This document shows, one piece after another, positions 36,244 to 48,052 of a stretch of 64,000 nucleotides of DNA. A program made the translations under genes and the position numbers. How positions within the stretch are numbered: position 1 is the stretch's first letter; the number at the start of each line of letters is the position of its first letter. The notes below the pieces were generated by a model. That model was given only the letters and a program-made list of their open reading frames with translations, was not told where the DNA came from and did not search any database. The stretch comes from Pelagerythrobacter marensis (GTDB taxonomy: Bacteria > Pseudomonadota > Alphaproteobacteria > Sphingomonadales > Sphingomonadaceae), in the NCBI RefSeq assembly GCF_036700095.1, contig NZ_CP144918.1, positions 311,001 through 375,000 on the forward strand, in the 5' to 3' direction.

Positions 36244-36254
36244 GGACGCCTCCC

Positions 36255-36524
36255 TCAACTGCCGAGCGAGGGAATAAGCAGATAGAGCGAGCGCGAGAAA
36301 TCGCTCAGCTTGGCGACCATCCATGGACCGAGAACGATCAGCGCCAGCCCTGCGGCGATCGTTTTCGGAACGTAGCTGAGCGTGATTTCCTGAATCTGCG
36401 TGGCGACTTGCAGCACCGAGACGAGCAAGCCCACCACCAGTGTGATCAGAAGCACCGGACCGGCGATCAATGCTGCATTCCACAGCATGTCGTTCATCAG
36501 GCCCAAGGCCCGGTCAGCCCCCAT
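36255..36524 (-). CDS. fliQ: Flagellar export gate protein FliQ
   Basis: The 89-residue product has two membrane segments at about residues 15-40 and 54-72, with the FliQ signature LLVSVLQVATQIQEITLSYVPK between them. It is the first gene of the minus-strand block fliQ-fliR-flhB-flhA-TPR. Only about 125 bases separate its start from the end of the next minus-strand gene, so its promoter should lie there, though none was identified. Confidence 0.95.
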   Translation of the reverse strand: MGADRALGLMNDMLWNAALIAGPVLLITLVVGLLVSVLQVATQIQEITLSYVPKTIAAGLALIVLGPWMVAKLSDFSRSLYLLIPSLGS

Positions 36525-36649
36525 CTCGCATGCCCCCTGCGATTCGCCGATCCCGCATGCACATCAACAAGAGCGGCCCGCCTCGGCAAGGCGAATCTGC
36601 AAGTCATCCCCAGCTACCTGGCAATCGTGCTTGCCGCGCCCCGGCGCTC

Positions 36650-39982
<3,333 letters not shown>

Positions 39983-40094
39983 GTGATCTCCCCTGAAACC
40001 GGCGCTTTGTAGCAAGCCGTCGCGCCAGGTCCATGTCGCCCGTCGATCCGCCGCCCCCTTTTCTTTTGTCCCGAAAAGTCTAGCAAGCCCGGCC

Positions 40095-42284
40095 ATGGAT
40101 CGCGCTTCCATCGTGCACGAGAACTTCCTTCGCCGCGTGGCGCAAGGGGACCTTCCTGTGGGCAAGGCACCGCATGGCCCGCTCGCCGCGCCGGCCGCTG
40201 TGCAACTCTATCGTTCGGCGTGCCTCACGCGCGCGCTCGATATCGTCAGCCGGCGAATGCAGGCCGCGGGCGAGGGGTTCTACACCATCGGTTCCTCGGG
40301 CCACGAGGGGATGGCGGCGGTCGCCGCGGCGCTGCGACCGACCGACATGGCCTTCCTCCACTATCGCGATGCGGCCTTTCAGATCGAGCGCGCGAACCAG
40401 GTGCCCGGCCAGTCGATCCTGTGGGACATGCTGCTGAGCTTCGCCTGCTCGCGCGAGGACCCGATTTCGGGCGGGCGGCACAAAGTGCTCGGTTCGAAAG
40501 CGCTCAACATTCCGCCGCAGACCTCGACCATTGCCAGCCATCTGCCCAAGGCGGTTGGCGCGGCCTATTCGATCGGTCTTGCCCGGCGGGTGAAGCCGGA
40601 GCATCAGGCCCTGCCCGACGATGCCATCGTCATCTGCAGCTTCGGCGATGCCAGCGCCAATCACTCGACCGCGCAGGGCGCGATCAACAGCAGTTGCTGG
40701 ACCGCGTTCCAGAAAGTCCCGATGCCGCTGTTGTGGGTGTGCGAGGACAACGGGATCGGCATTTCCACCCGGACACCAAGCGGCTGGATCGCGGCCAACT
40801 TCGCCCACCGTCCGGGCCTCGGCTATTTCGCCTGCGACGGCCTCGATATCTACGACACTTACGCCACGGCGCGTGCGGCGGCCGAATTCGTCCGCACGCG
40901 GCGCAAGCCGGCTTTCCTGCATATCCGCACTGTCCGGCTCTACGGCCATGCCGGGGCCGACATGCCCACGACATATATGACGAAGCAGGAAGTCGAGGCC
41001 GAGGAGGCCAACGATCCGCTGCTCCATTCGGTGCGCCTGTTGAGCGAAGCGGGGGCGCTGGAGCGCACGGACGCGCTGGCGATCTATCGGGAGACGCTCG
41101 CCCGCGTCGAACGCGTCCGGGCCGAGGCGGTCACACGGCCGCGGCTGAAAACCGCGTCGGAGGTCATGGCCAGCCTGATCCCGCCCAAGCGCGAGAACAC
41201 ATCCGACAACGGCCCGACCGACGAAGCGCGCGAAGCCGCGTTCGGCGCCGAGCGCAAGGCGATGGAAAGCCCGCAGATCATGAGCCGGCTGATCAACTGG
41301 GCGCTGACCGATCTGATGCTGGAACACCGCGAGATCGCGCTGATGGGGGAGGATGTCTGCGCCAAGGGCGGCGTCTACGGCGTCACCCAGAAACTGGGCC
41401 AGCGCTTCGGCCGGGCGCGCGTGATCGACACCCTGCTGGACGAGCAATCGATCCTCGGCCTCGGGCTCGGCATGGCGCAGAACGGGTTTCTGCCGATCCC
41501 CGAGATCCAGTTTCTCGCCTATTACCACAATGCGGAAGACCAGATCCGTGGCGAGGGCGCGACGCTGCCGTTCTTCTCCAACGGGCAGTACACGAACCCG
41601 ATGGTCGTGCGCATTGCGGGCCTCGGCTATCAGAAGGGCTTCGGCGGCCATTTCCACAACGACAACAGCTTCGCCGCCTTCCGCGACGTGCCGGGGGTGA
41701 TCCTCTGCTGCCCTTCGAACGGCGCCGATGCGGCGAAGCTGCTGCGCGAATGCGTCCGCCTGGCGCGCGAGGAACAGCGACTGGTGATCTTCCTCGAGCC
41801 GATCGCGCTCTACGCGATGCGCGACCTGCACGAGGCGGGCGACGGGCTGTGGCTGCGGCGCTATCCTGCACCGGACGAACGAATCGACTTCGGATCGGTC
41901 ACCACGCACGGCGACGGCTGCGATCTCGCTATCGTCAGCTACGCCAATGGCCTTCACCTCTCGCTCCAGGCGCAAAAGCGGCTGGCCGACGAAGGGATCG
42001 CCGCGCGGGTGATCGACCTTCACTGGCTGAACCCCCTGCCCGAAGAGGCGCTGCTGGAGGCGCTGGGCGATGCGGCGCGCGTGCTGGTGGTCGACGAGAC
42101 ACGCCGCACGGGCGGCCTGGCCGAAGCGCTGATGACGCTTCTGACCGAGCGCAGCGACAAACCGCACGCTCGCTATGTCGCGCAGGACAGCTTCATTCCG
42201 ACCGGCCCCGCCTATGCCGCGACCATGCCCAGCGCGGAAGGCATTGTCGAAGCCGCACGCGCTCTGGCAGGAGGCGAGCGATGA
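40095..42284 (+). CDS. Fused alpha/beta E1 component of a 2-oxoacid dehydrogenase-like enzyme (729 aa)
   Basis: Residues 30-370 match the E1-alpha thiamine-diphosphate domain: GRHKVLGS, then FGDASANHSTAQGAINSS and EDNGIGIST (a GDG...NN-type motif with Ala as third residue). Residues 390-729 match E1-beta: LMGEDVCAKGGVYGVTQKL near the start, then the transketolase C-terminal domain. Such fused E1 proteins decarboxylate branched-chain or related 2-oxoacids and pass the acyl group to a lipoyl E2. No E2 or E3 gene is in the window. The stop overlaps the next gene by 4 bases. Confidence 0.9.
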   Translation: MDRASIVHENFLRRVAQGDLPVGKAPHGPLAAPAAVQLYRSACLTRALDIVSRRMQAAGEGFYTIGSSGHEGMAAVAAALRPTDMAFLHYRDAAFQIERANQVPGQSILWDMLLSFACSREDPISGGRHKVLGSKALNIPPQTSTIASHLPKAVGAAYSIGLARRVKPEHQALPDDAIVICSFGDASANHSTAQGAINSSCWTAFQKVPMPLLWVCEDNGIGISTRTPSGWIAANFAHRPGLGYFACDGLDIYDTYATARAAAEFVRTRRKPAFLHIRTVRLYGHAGADMPTTYMTKQEVEAEEANDPLLHSVRLLSEAGALERTDALAIYRETLARVERVRAEAVTRPRLKTASEVMASLIPPKRENTSDNGPTDEAREAAFGAERKAMESPQIMSRLINWALTDLMLEHREIALMGEDVCAKGGVYGVTQKLGQRFGRARVIDTLLDEQSILGLGLGMAQNGFLPIPEIQFLAYYHNAEDQIRGEGATLPFFSNGQYTNPMVVRIAGLGYQKGFGGHFHNDNSFAAFRDVPGVILCCPSNGADAAKLLRECVRLAREEQRLVIFLEPIALYAMRDLHEAGDGLWLRRYPAPDERIDFGSVTTHGDGCDLAIVSYANGLHLSLQAQKRLADEGIAARVIDLHWLNPLPEEALLEALGDAARVLVVDETRRTGGLAEALMTLLTERSDKPHARYVAQDSFIPTGPAYAATMPSAEGIVEAARALAGGER

Positions 42285-43324
42285 GCGACCGGAAAACCGC
42301 GGTGGTCGTATGCCCCGGGCGCGGCACATACAACAAGGCGGAACTGGGCTATCTCGCCCGGCATTTCCCCGACGCCGCCCTGCTCGCCGCATTCGATGCG
42401 CAGCGCGCCGCGGCCGGGCAGGACACGCTGACCGCCCTCGACGGGGCGGAGCGCTTCAGCCTGGCCCGCCACACGCGCGGCGACAATGCCTCCGGCCTGA
42501 TCTACGCCGCAACGCTGGGCGATTTCCTCGCCATCGACGGCGAGCGGATCGAGGTGGTCGCCGTCACCGGCAATTCGATGGGCTGGTACTCCGCCCTCGC
42601 CTGCGCCGGCGCGACTTCGCCGGAGGACGGCTTCACCATTGCCAACACGATGGGCACGCTGATGCAGGAGGCGCTGATCGGCGGCCAGCTGGTCCACCCT
42701 TTCCTCGGCGACGACTGGCGGCCCGATCCCGCACGCAAGGCGCAATTGCTCGCCATCGTCGAGGGAATCGACGCCCGGCCCGGCCATGTTCTGGCCCTGT
42801 CGATCGACCTGGGCGGGATGCTGGTCCTCGCCGGCAATGCCGCGGGGCTGGACGCTTTCGAAAGCGCGGTCGAACCGGTCGATGGCCGGTTTCCGATGCG
42901 GCTCGGCAATCATGCGGCATTTCACACCGAGCTTCAGGAACCGGTCGCCGAACGCGGACGCGAGGCGCTGGGGACCCATCTGTTCGGCCAACCGGCCCTG
43001 CCGATGATCGACGGGCGCGGCGCGATCTGGTGGCCCGGCGCCACCGACACAGCGGCGCTGCGCGACTACACGCTTGGCCATCAGGTCACGCGGCCATACG
43101 AATTCACCCGCGCGATCACGGTCGCCGCGCGCGAATTCGCGCCCGACCTGTTCGTCGTCACCGGGCCGGGCACGACATTGGGCGGCGCGGTTGCTCAGTC
43201 GCTGGTGCTCGCGGACTGGCGCGGGATGGGCGACAAGGCCGCGTTCAAGGCACTGCAGGCCCGCGACCCGTTGCTGATTTCGATGGGCCTTGCCGAGCAG
43301 CGCCCCCTCGCCACCGGTCAGTAA
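42281..43324 (+). CDS. FabD-like acyltransferase with GNSMG nucleophile motif (347 aa)
   Basis: The ATG at 42281 overlaps the E1 stop (ATGA), so the two are coupled. The 347-residue product has the malonyl-CoA:ACP transacylase fold: PGRGTYNKAELGYL at the N-terminus, the nucleophile elbow GNSMG at residues 97-101 (Ser99) where FabD has GHSxG, and an active-site-like NHAAFHTEL near residue 210. Replacement of His by Asn next to the nucleophile could alter specificity. With its E1 partner it may receive or transfer acyl groups; the acceptor is unknown. Its 3' end overlaps the convergent TonB receptor by 7 bases. Confidence 0.75.
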   Translation: MSDRKTAVVVCPGRGTYNKAELGYLARHFPDAALLAAFDAQRAAAGQDTLTALDGAERFSLARHTRGDNASGLIYAATLGDFLAIDGERIEVVAVTGNSMGWYSALACAGATSPEDGFTIANTMGTLMQEALIGGQLVHPFLGDDWRPDPARKAQLLAIVEGIDARPGHVLALSIDLGGMLVLAGNAAGLDAFESAVEPVDGRFPMRLGNHAAFHTELQEPVAERGREALGTHLFGQPALPMIDGRGAIWWPGATDTAALRDYTLGHQVTRPYEFTRAITVAAREFAPDLFVVTGPGTTLGGAVAQSLVLADWRGMGDKAAFKALQARDPLLISMGLAEQRPLATGQ

Positions 43325-45342
43325 CCCCAGCGCAACCCCGCCCAGAACGTGCGCGGCGCGCCCAGATCGATGCTGCCGCCCGAATTGCGCGTCACGACCG
43401 TCTCGCCGGTCAGGTTCTCGCCCCGCAGGACCAGCGCCAGCCGGGCACCGAGCGGCACCTGCGCATAGCCGCCCAGTGTCGTCGCGGCGGGCAGCACATC
43501 TGTCTCCAGATCGTCTTCGAACTGCGCGCCGACGTGCCGCAGCGAGGCCGCGAGGCGCCAGCCCGGCGCGGGCGTCCAGGCCAGCGAAGCGCCGGCTGCC
43601 CAGCGCGGGGTCTGCGCCGGGCGATTGCCGTCGAGCGCGGCCGAAGGGCCGCTGCCTTCCACAGCGGCATCGGTGAAGGCGACCGTTCCGTCGAAGCGCC
43701 AGGCCCCGCGGGCGATGGAGAGCGCGCCTTCGATCCCGCGCGCCTCGATCGCCGGCAGGTTGCGCCGCTGGCGCAAGTTCGGCGCCAGCGTGACATTGGC
43801 GATTGCACCCTCGACCCGGTTGTCGAATGCCGTCAGCGCGATCTCGACGCCTTCTGCCGGGGCGAGATCGACCCCCGCCTCGACCCCCTCGAGCCGCTCG
43901 TTGCCGAGCGCGGCATTGGCCTGCGTCACCACCGGAAAGACCACGAAGGGGCGGTAGAGTTCGTTCAGCGTCGGCTGGCGCAGCCCGGTATAGGCCGCCG
44001 CGCGCAGGCGGAAGCGCGGGTCGGGCGCGAATGCCGCCCCGGCACGCCAGCCCAACGCCCAGTCGGCCCGGTCGGGCGCGATCGTCTCTTCGACAAGGGC
44101 ACCCTCCGCATCCACCGCGCGGTAGAAGCCGTCGGAAACGGTCGTGCGGTCGAGCCGCAGGCCGCCCGTGAGCACGAGCTGCTCGACCGGTGTCCAGTCG
44201 TTCTCCAGAAACAGGCCCAGGTCGCTGTTCGTGCCGCCGGCCCGGCGGCGTTCGGTCAGCGCGCCGGAAAAGGCGCTATAGGCTTCTTCCTGCAGCTCGC
44301 CGGAAGCGCGCCGGTAATCGAGGCCCAGGCGCAATACGTGATCGCGCCCCACCGGCGGGCGAAGCTCCAGCTTGCCGCCAAGGCCGGTCGACGGCGTGTT
44401 CCGCTGGTCGAGCACGCGCGTGAACCGGCTGGAACTGATCACGATATTGGAGAAGTTGCGCGCCTGGACATATCCCAGCGCCTCGAACTGCCAGGCCCCG
44501 CGGCCGACGATGCGCAGGCTCGCGTCTTGTCCCTCGCTGGACGAATCCGCCCCGTCGAAGCGCAAAGTGCGATCGTCGCGGAACACCAACCCACGCGCCT
44601 GCAGTTCGACCGCATCGCCCAGCGGCGCCACGCCCCTGAGAGCCGCGGACCAGCTGTCGAATGCCGCACGCGCCGAAGCGGGCACCCGCTGATCCGCGGG
44701 CGTTGTGAAAAAGCCCTGCCCCCGGTCCCAGCGCGCATCCGCCACCACGAAACCGGCGCCAAGCGGACGCGCCAGGCCAAGGCTCGCCTCCGTCGCGCCC
44801 CGGTCGTTGGCGAGCAGCGACGCCGACAGCGGCGCGAGCTGGGCGATATCCGCGCTTTCCAGCTCGATCCGGCCAGCCAGCGCGCCGGCGCCGAACGGGC
44901 CCGTACCGCCGCCGCGTGCCACGCGCACCGCACCCAGGCGTTCGGGCGCGATCGCGCTCAGAGGAATATAGCCGAAGAACGGATCGGCCATCGGCACCCC
45001 GTCGAGCAGCACGAGCGCGCGGCTGGTCGCATTGCCGCCCAGCGCGCGCAGGGTCACCCCTTGCGCGGAAGGGTTGGACGATCGGCTGTCGGAACGGCGG
45101 TACTGCTGGAAACCGGCGACGGCGCCCAGGACGTCCTCGATCCGCCCCGAAGGCGCGGCAACGATCTGTTCGCGCGCTATCTCGATCGTGTCGTAAGCCG
45201 GCGCCGCGGGCGTGGGATCGAGCCCGCTGCCCTGGACCACGATGATCGGGTGCGCGTCGTCTTCCGCCACATCCTGCGCGGTTGCAGTGGCAGCAAGCGC
45301 AAGCGGCGGCAGGGCGAGAATAGCGAGGCGATGGCGGGACAT
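43318..45342 (-). CDS. TonB-dependent receptor (674 aa)
   Basis: The protein has a signal peptide (LAILALPPLALAATATAQ), a plug domain at about residues 45-170 (IEDVLGAVAGFQQYRRSDSRSSNPSAQGVTLRALGG, then RALVLLDGVPMADPFFGYIP) and a 22-strand-type barrel ending in WAGLRWGY with a terminal aromatic. It would import a chelate or small molecule across the outer membrane, driven by TonB. Its size and plug are like vitamin B12 or siderophore receptors. The gene's 3' end overlaps the FabD-like gene by 7 bases. A perfect palindrome lies 67 bases upstream of its start codon. Confidence 0.93.
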   Translation of the reverse strand: MSRHRLAILALPPLALAATATAQDVAEDDAHPIIVVQGSGLDPTPAAPAYDTIEIAREQIVAAPSGRIEDVLGAVAGFQQYRRSDSRSSNPSAQGVTLRALGGNATSRALVLLDGVPMADPFFGYIPLSAIAPERLGAVRVARGGGTGPFGAGALAGRIELESADIAQLAPLSASLLANDRGATEASLGLARPLGAGFVVADARWDRGQGFFTTPADQRVPASARAAFDSWSAALRGVAPLGDAVELQARGLVFRDDRTLRFDGADSSSEGQDASLRIVGRGAWQFEALGYVQARNFSNIVISSSRFTRVLDQRNTPSTGLGGKLELRPPVGRDHVLRLGLDYRRASGELQEEAYSAFSGALTERRRAGGTNSDLGLFLENDWTPVEQLVLTGGLRLDRTTVSDGFYRAVDAEGALVEETIAPDRADWALGWRAGAAFAPDPRFRLRAAAYTGLRQPTLNELYRPFVVFPVVTQANAALGNERLEGVEAGVDLAPAEGVEIALTAFDNRVEGAIANVTLAPNLRQRRNLPAIEARGIEGALSIARGAWRFDGTVAFTDAAVEGSGPSAALDGNRPAQTPRWAAGASLAWTPAPGWRLAASLRHVGAQFEDDLETDVLPAATTLGGYAQVPLGARLALVLRGENLTGETVVTRNSGGSIDLGAPRTFWAGLRWGY

Positions 45343-45409
45343 ACATGCCCCCTAACCTGTCGCGGGCGGTCAGTCAGTTGCAATCTTCCAGGTAGTGTCT
45401 CGGTTTGGC

Positions 45410-45424
45410 CTTACTGTCAGTAAG
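45410..45424. promoter_or_regulatory. Perfect palindrome CTTACTG-T-CAGTAAG, likely operator
   Basis: Seven-base arms are exactly complementary around a single central base. The centre is about 75 bases upstream of the TonB receptor start codon and about 230 bases upstream of the monooxygenase. Length and symmetry suit a TetR-family dimer, but no such regulator gene is adjacent. Confidence 0.45.
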
Positions 45425-45427
45425 TCG

Positions 45428-45514
45428 CGTCACCCCGGACTTGATCCGGGGTCCCACTGTCCTTCCGACGTTGCACCTGAACAAGCGGGACCCCGGATCA
45501 AGCCCGGGGTGACG
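45428..45514. repeat. Inverted repeat with 28-bp arms (sphingomonad-type intergenic repeat)
   Basis: The left arm 45428-45455 (begins CGTCACCCCGGACTTGATCC) and the right arm 45487-45514 are complementary at 27 of 28 positions, with a 31-base loop. Each arm is itself a small hairpin around GATC. The sequence could fold into a strong stem and act as a transcription barrier or as a mobile MITE/REP-like element. A related core (CCCCGGATCAAGTCCGGG) occurs at 52463-52480. Confidence 0.8.
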
Positions 45515-45649
45515 GGGAAGGGATTTGAGCAGCGGATGTTCTCAACCGGATGAAGGGCCGCAGTTCGAACCGAACGCTAACATCGTCCGTCGGGACTCGC
45601 CAATTGCGGCGGGATGATTTACGTTTGCGTCAAGAGGAGAGAGAGGCCC

Positions 45650-47167
45650 ATGCCAGCAACACCGCCCGATTACGAGGTTCTGATCGTCGGTGCCGGCATT
45701 TCCGGTATCGGCATGGCCGCGCATATGGAAATGCTCTGCCCCGGGCGCAGATACGCAATTGTCGAGCGGCGCGAGAATCTGGGCGGGACCTGGGACCTGT
45801 TCCGCTATCCCGGTATCCGGTCGGACAGCGACATGCATACGCTGGGCTTCAATTTCGAACCGTGGAAGCACGAAAAATCGATCGCCGATGGGCCTGCGAT
45901 CCTGGAGTATCTTCACCGCATCGTCGACGAACGCGGCATCCGCGACCACATCCGCTTCGGCCACAAGGTCGTGTCGGCCGACTGGCGCGGCGACGAGGCG
46001 CGCTGGCATGTCGGGATCGAGCTGGCCGACGGCTCGACCACCCGCATCACCGCCCGGTTCCTCTATCTCGGCTCCGGCTATTACGATTACGACGAGCCTT
46101 ACGATCCCGGGTTCGATTTCGGCGAGTTCGCCGGCCGGGTCGTGCATCCGCAATTCTGGCCCGAAGATCTCGACTATGCCGGCAAGCGGGTGGTCGTGAT
46201 CGGTTCCGGCGCGACGGCGGTGACGCTGGTCCCGGCCATGGCGGAGCGCGCCGGCCACGTCACCATGCTCCAGCGCACGCCGACATGGATGTTCTCGCGC
46301 CCGGCGAAAGACCGGCTCGCGAACTTCCTGCGCAAGATCCTGCCCGAAGAACTCGCCTACCGCATTACCCGGTGGAAGAATATCAAGCTGCAGGACATCG
46401 GTTTCCGCCGCGCCCGAACGCGGCCGGAAAAGGTGAAAGCGTTCCTGCACAGGCGGATCCGCAAGGTGTTCGGCGACGCGCCTTACGATCCCGCCGATTT
46501 CACCCCGCCCTACAACCCGTGGGAGCAGCGGCTGTGCCTGGTGCCCGACAACGACCTGTTCGAAGCGATGAAGCGCGGCGATGCGGCGATCCGCACCGGG
46601 CGCATCGCCCGTTTCGCGAAGGAAGGCGTGGTGCTGGAAGACGGCGAACTGCTGCCCGCCGACGTGATCGTGACCGCGACCGGCCTGCGCCTTGCGATCG
46701 CCGGCAAGATCGCGTTCAGCCAGAACGGCACGCCGGTCGATTTCGCACAACGCTATTACTACAAGGGATGCATGTTCTCGAACCTGCCCAACCTGGCGGT
46801 GGTGTTCGGCTATCTCAACGCCAGCTGGACGCTGCGTGCCGACCTCAATTCCGACTATGTCTGCCGCCTGCTCAACGAGATGGAGCGGCGCGGCGCGGAT
46901 GTCGCGGTTCCGGTGCTGAGCGCCGAGGACGAGGCGGCGCTGGAAGACGACGACATCTTCGATTTCTCGTCCGGCTATATCCAGCGTTCGAAGCACATCA
47001 TGCCCCGCAATGCCGTGGCCTATCCCTGGCGGCTGAACCAGGAATATGTCAGCGATCGCAAGCGCATGGCGCAAGATCCGGTGGACGACGGCATTATCGC
47101 TTTCGGGCAGGCGGGCGACGCACTGGCGGGGGGCAACAAGCAGCGGCAGCTCGAAGCGGCCGAATGA
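45650..47167 (+). CDS. FAD-dependent Baeyer-Villiger-type monooxygenase (505 aa)
   Basis: The start at 45650 follows AAGAGGAGAGAGAGG. The 505-residue product has the FAD-binding GAGISG at residues 14-19, the Baeyer-Villiger fingerprint FAGRVVHPQFWP at 160-171 (FxGxxxHxxxWP), and the NADPH-binding GSGATA at 185-190. These are the defining elements of class B flavin monooxygenases, including EthA-type enzymes that oxygenate ketones or thioamides. The true substrate cannot be read. The upstream palindrome may contribute to its control. Confidence 0.93.
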   Translation: MPATPPDYEVLIVGAGISGIGMAAHMEMLCPGRRYAIVERRENLGGTWDLFRYPGIRSDSDMHTLGFNFEPWKHEKSIADGPAILEYLHRIVDERGIRDHIRFGHKVVSADWRGDEARWHVGIELADGSTTRITARFLYLGSGYYDYDEPYDPGFDFGEFAGRVVHPQFWPEDLDYAGKRVVVIGSGATAVTLVPAMAERAGHVTMLQRTPTWMFSRPAKDRLANFLRKILPEELAYRITRWKNIKLQDIGFRRARTRPEKVKAFLHRRIRKVFGDAPYDPADFTPPYNPWEQRLCLVPDNDLFEAMKRGDAAIRTGRIARFAKEGVVLEDGELLPADVIVTATGLRLAIAGKIAFSQNGTPVDFAQRYYYKGCMFSNLPNLAVVFGYLNASWTLRADLNSDYVCRLLNEMERRGADVAVPVLSAEDEAALEDDDIFDFSSGYIQRSKHIMPRNAVAYPWRLNQEYVSDRKRMAQDPVDDGIIAFGQAGDALAGGNKQRQLEAAE

Positions 47168-47255
47168 TCCGCTCTCTCCCGAAAGGGTGCGGGCCGGTGC
47201 CGTCTCGACGCAAACGACTCTGGCGCCATTGCCGGCACTCGCCTAACCCGTCCGC

Positions 47256-48017
47256 ATGACCGCAACCGATCGCATCTACACCGCCGGCCTCGTCGTGATC
47301 GGCGACGAGATTCTTTCGGGCCGCACGCACGACCGCAACATCGCGCAAGTCGCCTCGTGGCTTCAGGTTCAGGGCATCAGGCTGGCGGAAGTGCGGATCG
47401 TGCCGGACGTGCTGGATCGGATAGTCGAGGCGGTCGACGCGCTGCGCCGGGCGAACGACTATCTCTTCACCACCGGCGGGATCGGCCCGACCCACGACGA
47501 CATTACCGTCGACGCGATTGCCGCAGCGCTGGGCGTCCCGGTGGTGATACACCCGCAGGCGCGCGCGATCCTCGAACGATACTATGCCGACAAGGGCGGC
47601 CTGACCGAAGGGCGCCTGCGCATGGCGCGCGTGCCCGAAGGGGCAGAGCTGATCCCCAATCGCATGTCGGGCGCCCCGGGCATCGCGATCGGCAATATCC
47701 GCATGATGGCGGGGGTGCCGCATATCGCCGCGCAAATGCTCGATTCGCTGACCGGCACGCTGGAAGGCGGGGCGCCGCTGCTGAGCGAGACCGTGGGCGG
47801 CTACATTCCCGAAAGCGAAGTCGCCGTGCTGCTGCGCGAAGTCGAGCTGGCGCACGAAAACTGCCAGATCGGCAGCTATCCGTTCTTCCGCGAGGGCAAA
47901 GTCGGGGCCAACTTCGTGATCCGCTCGACCGATGCCGATGCCCTGCAAAGCTGTATGCACACGCTGTGCGAAGGCCTGGGCGAACTGGGGTTCGATTTCA
48001 CCCCGGGCGGCATCTAA
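47256..48017 (+). CDS. CinA/MoaB-type molybdopterin-binding-fold protein (253 aa)
   Basis: Residues 8-170 are a MoCF_BD domain: AGLVVIGDEILSGRTHDRN at the N-terminus and LFTTGGIGPTHDDITVDAIAAALG, both hallmarks of the CinA/MoaB/MogA family. There is no C-terminal CinA deamidase domain (that would need about 410 residues), so this is the short form common in alphaproteobacteria. Similar proteins are annotated as competence/damage-inducible protein A or ADP-ribose pyrophosphatase-like. No molybdenum cofactor genes are adjacent, so the role is unclear. Confidence 0.88.
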   Translation: MTATDRIYTAGLVVIGDEILSGRTHDRNIAQVASWLQVQGIRLAEVRIVPDVLDRIVEAVDALRRANDYLFTTGGIGPTHDDITVDAIAAALGVPVVIHPQARAILERYYADKGGLTEGRLRMARVPEGAELIPNRMSGAPGIAIGNIRMMAGVPHIAAQMLDSLTGTLEGGAPLLSETVGGYIPESEVAVLLREVELAHENCQIGSYPFFREGKVGANFVIRSTDADALQSCMHTLCEGLGELGFDFTPGGI

Positions 48018-48052
48018 CCCACTCTTAACCCCGATCGGGTAGACCCCCGCGC

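Larger units (their letters stand above)
45343..45649. other. Divergent intergenic region with palindrome and inverted repeat
   Basis: These 307 bases separate a TonB receptor from a monooxygenase gene transcribed away from each other. They hold the perfect palindrome at 45410-45424 and the 28-bp inverted repeat pair at 45428-45514. Nothing coding was recognised. Confidence 0.6.

Noticed and set aside
36525-36649. Possible sigma-54 element (TTGCAG...TTGCC) upstream of fliQ on the minus strand
   Set aside because: The spacing between the two halves is two bases too long and the GG of the -24 half is missing.
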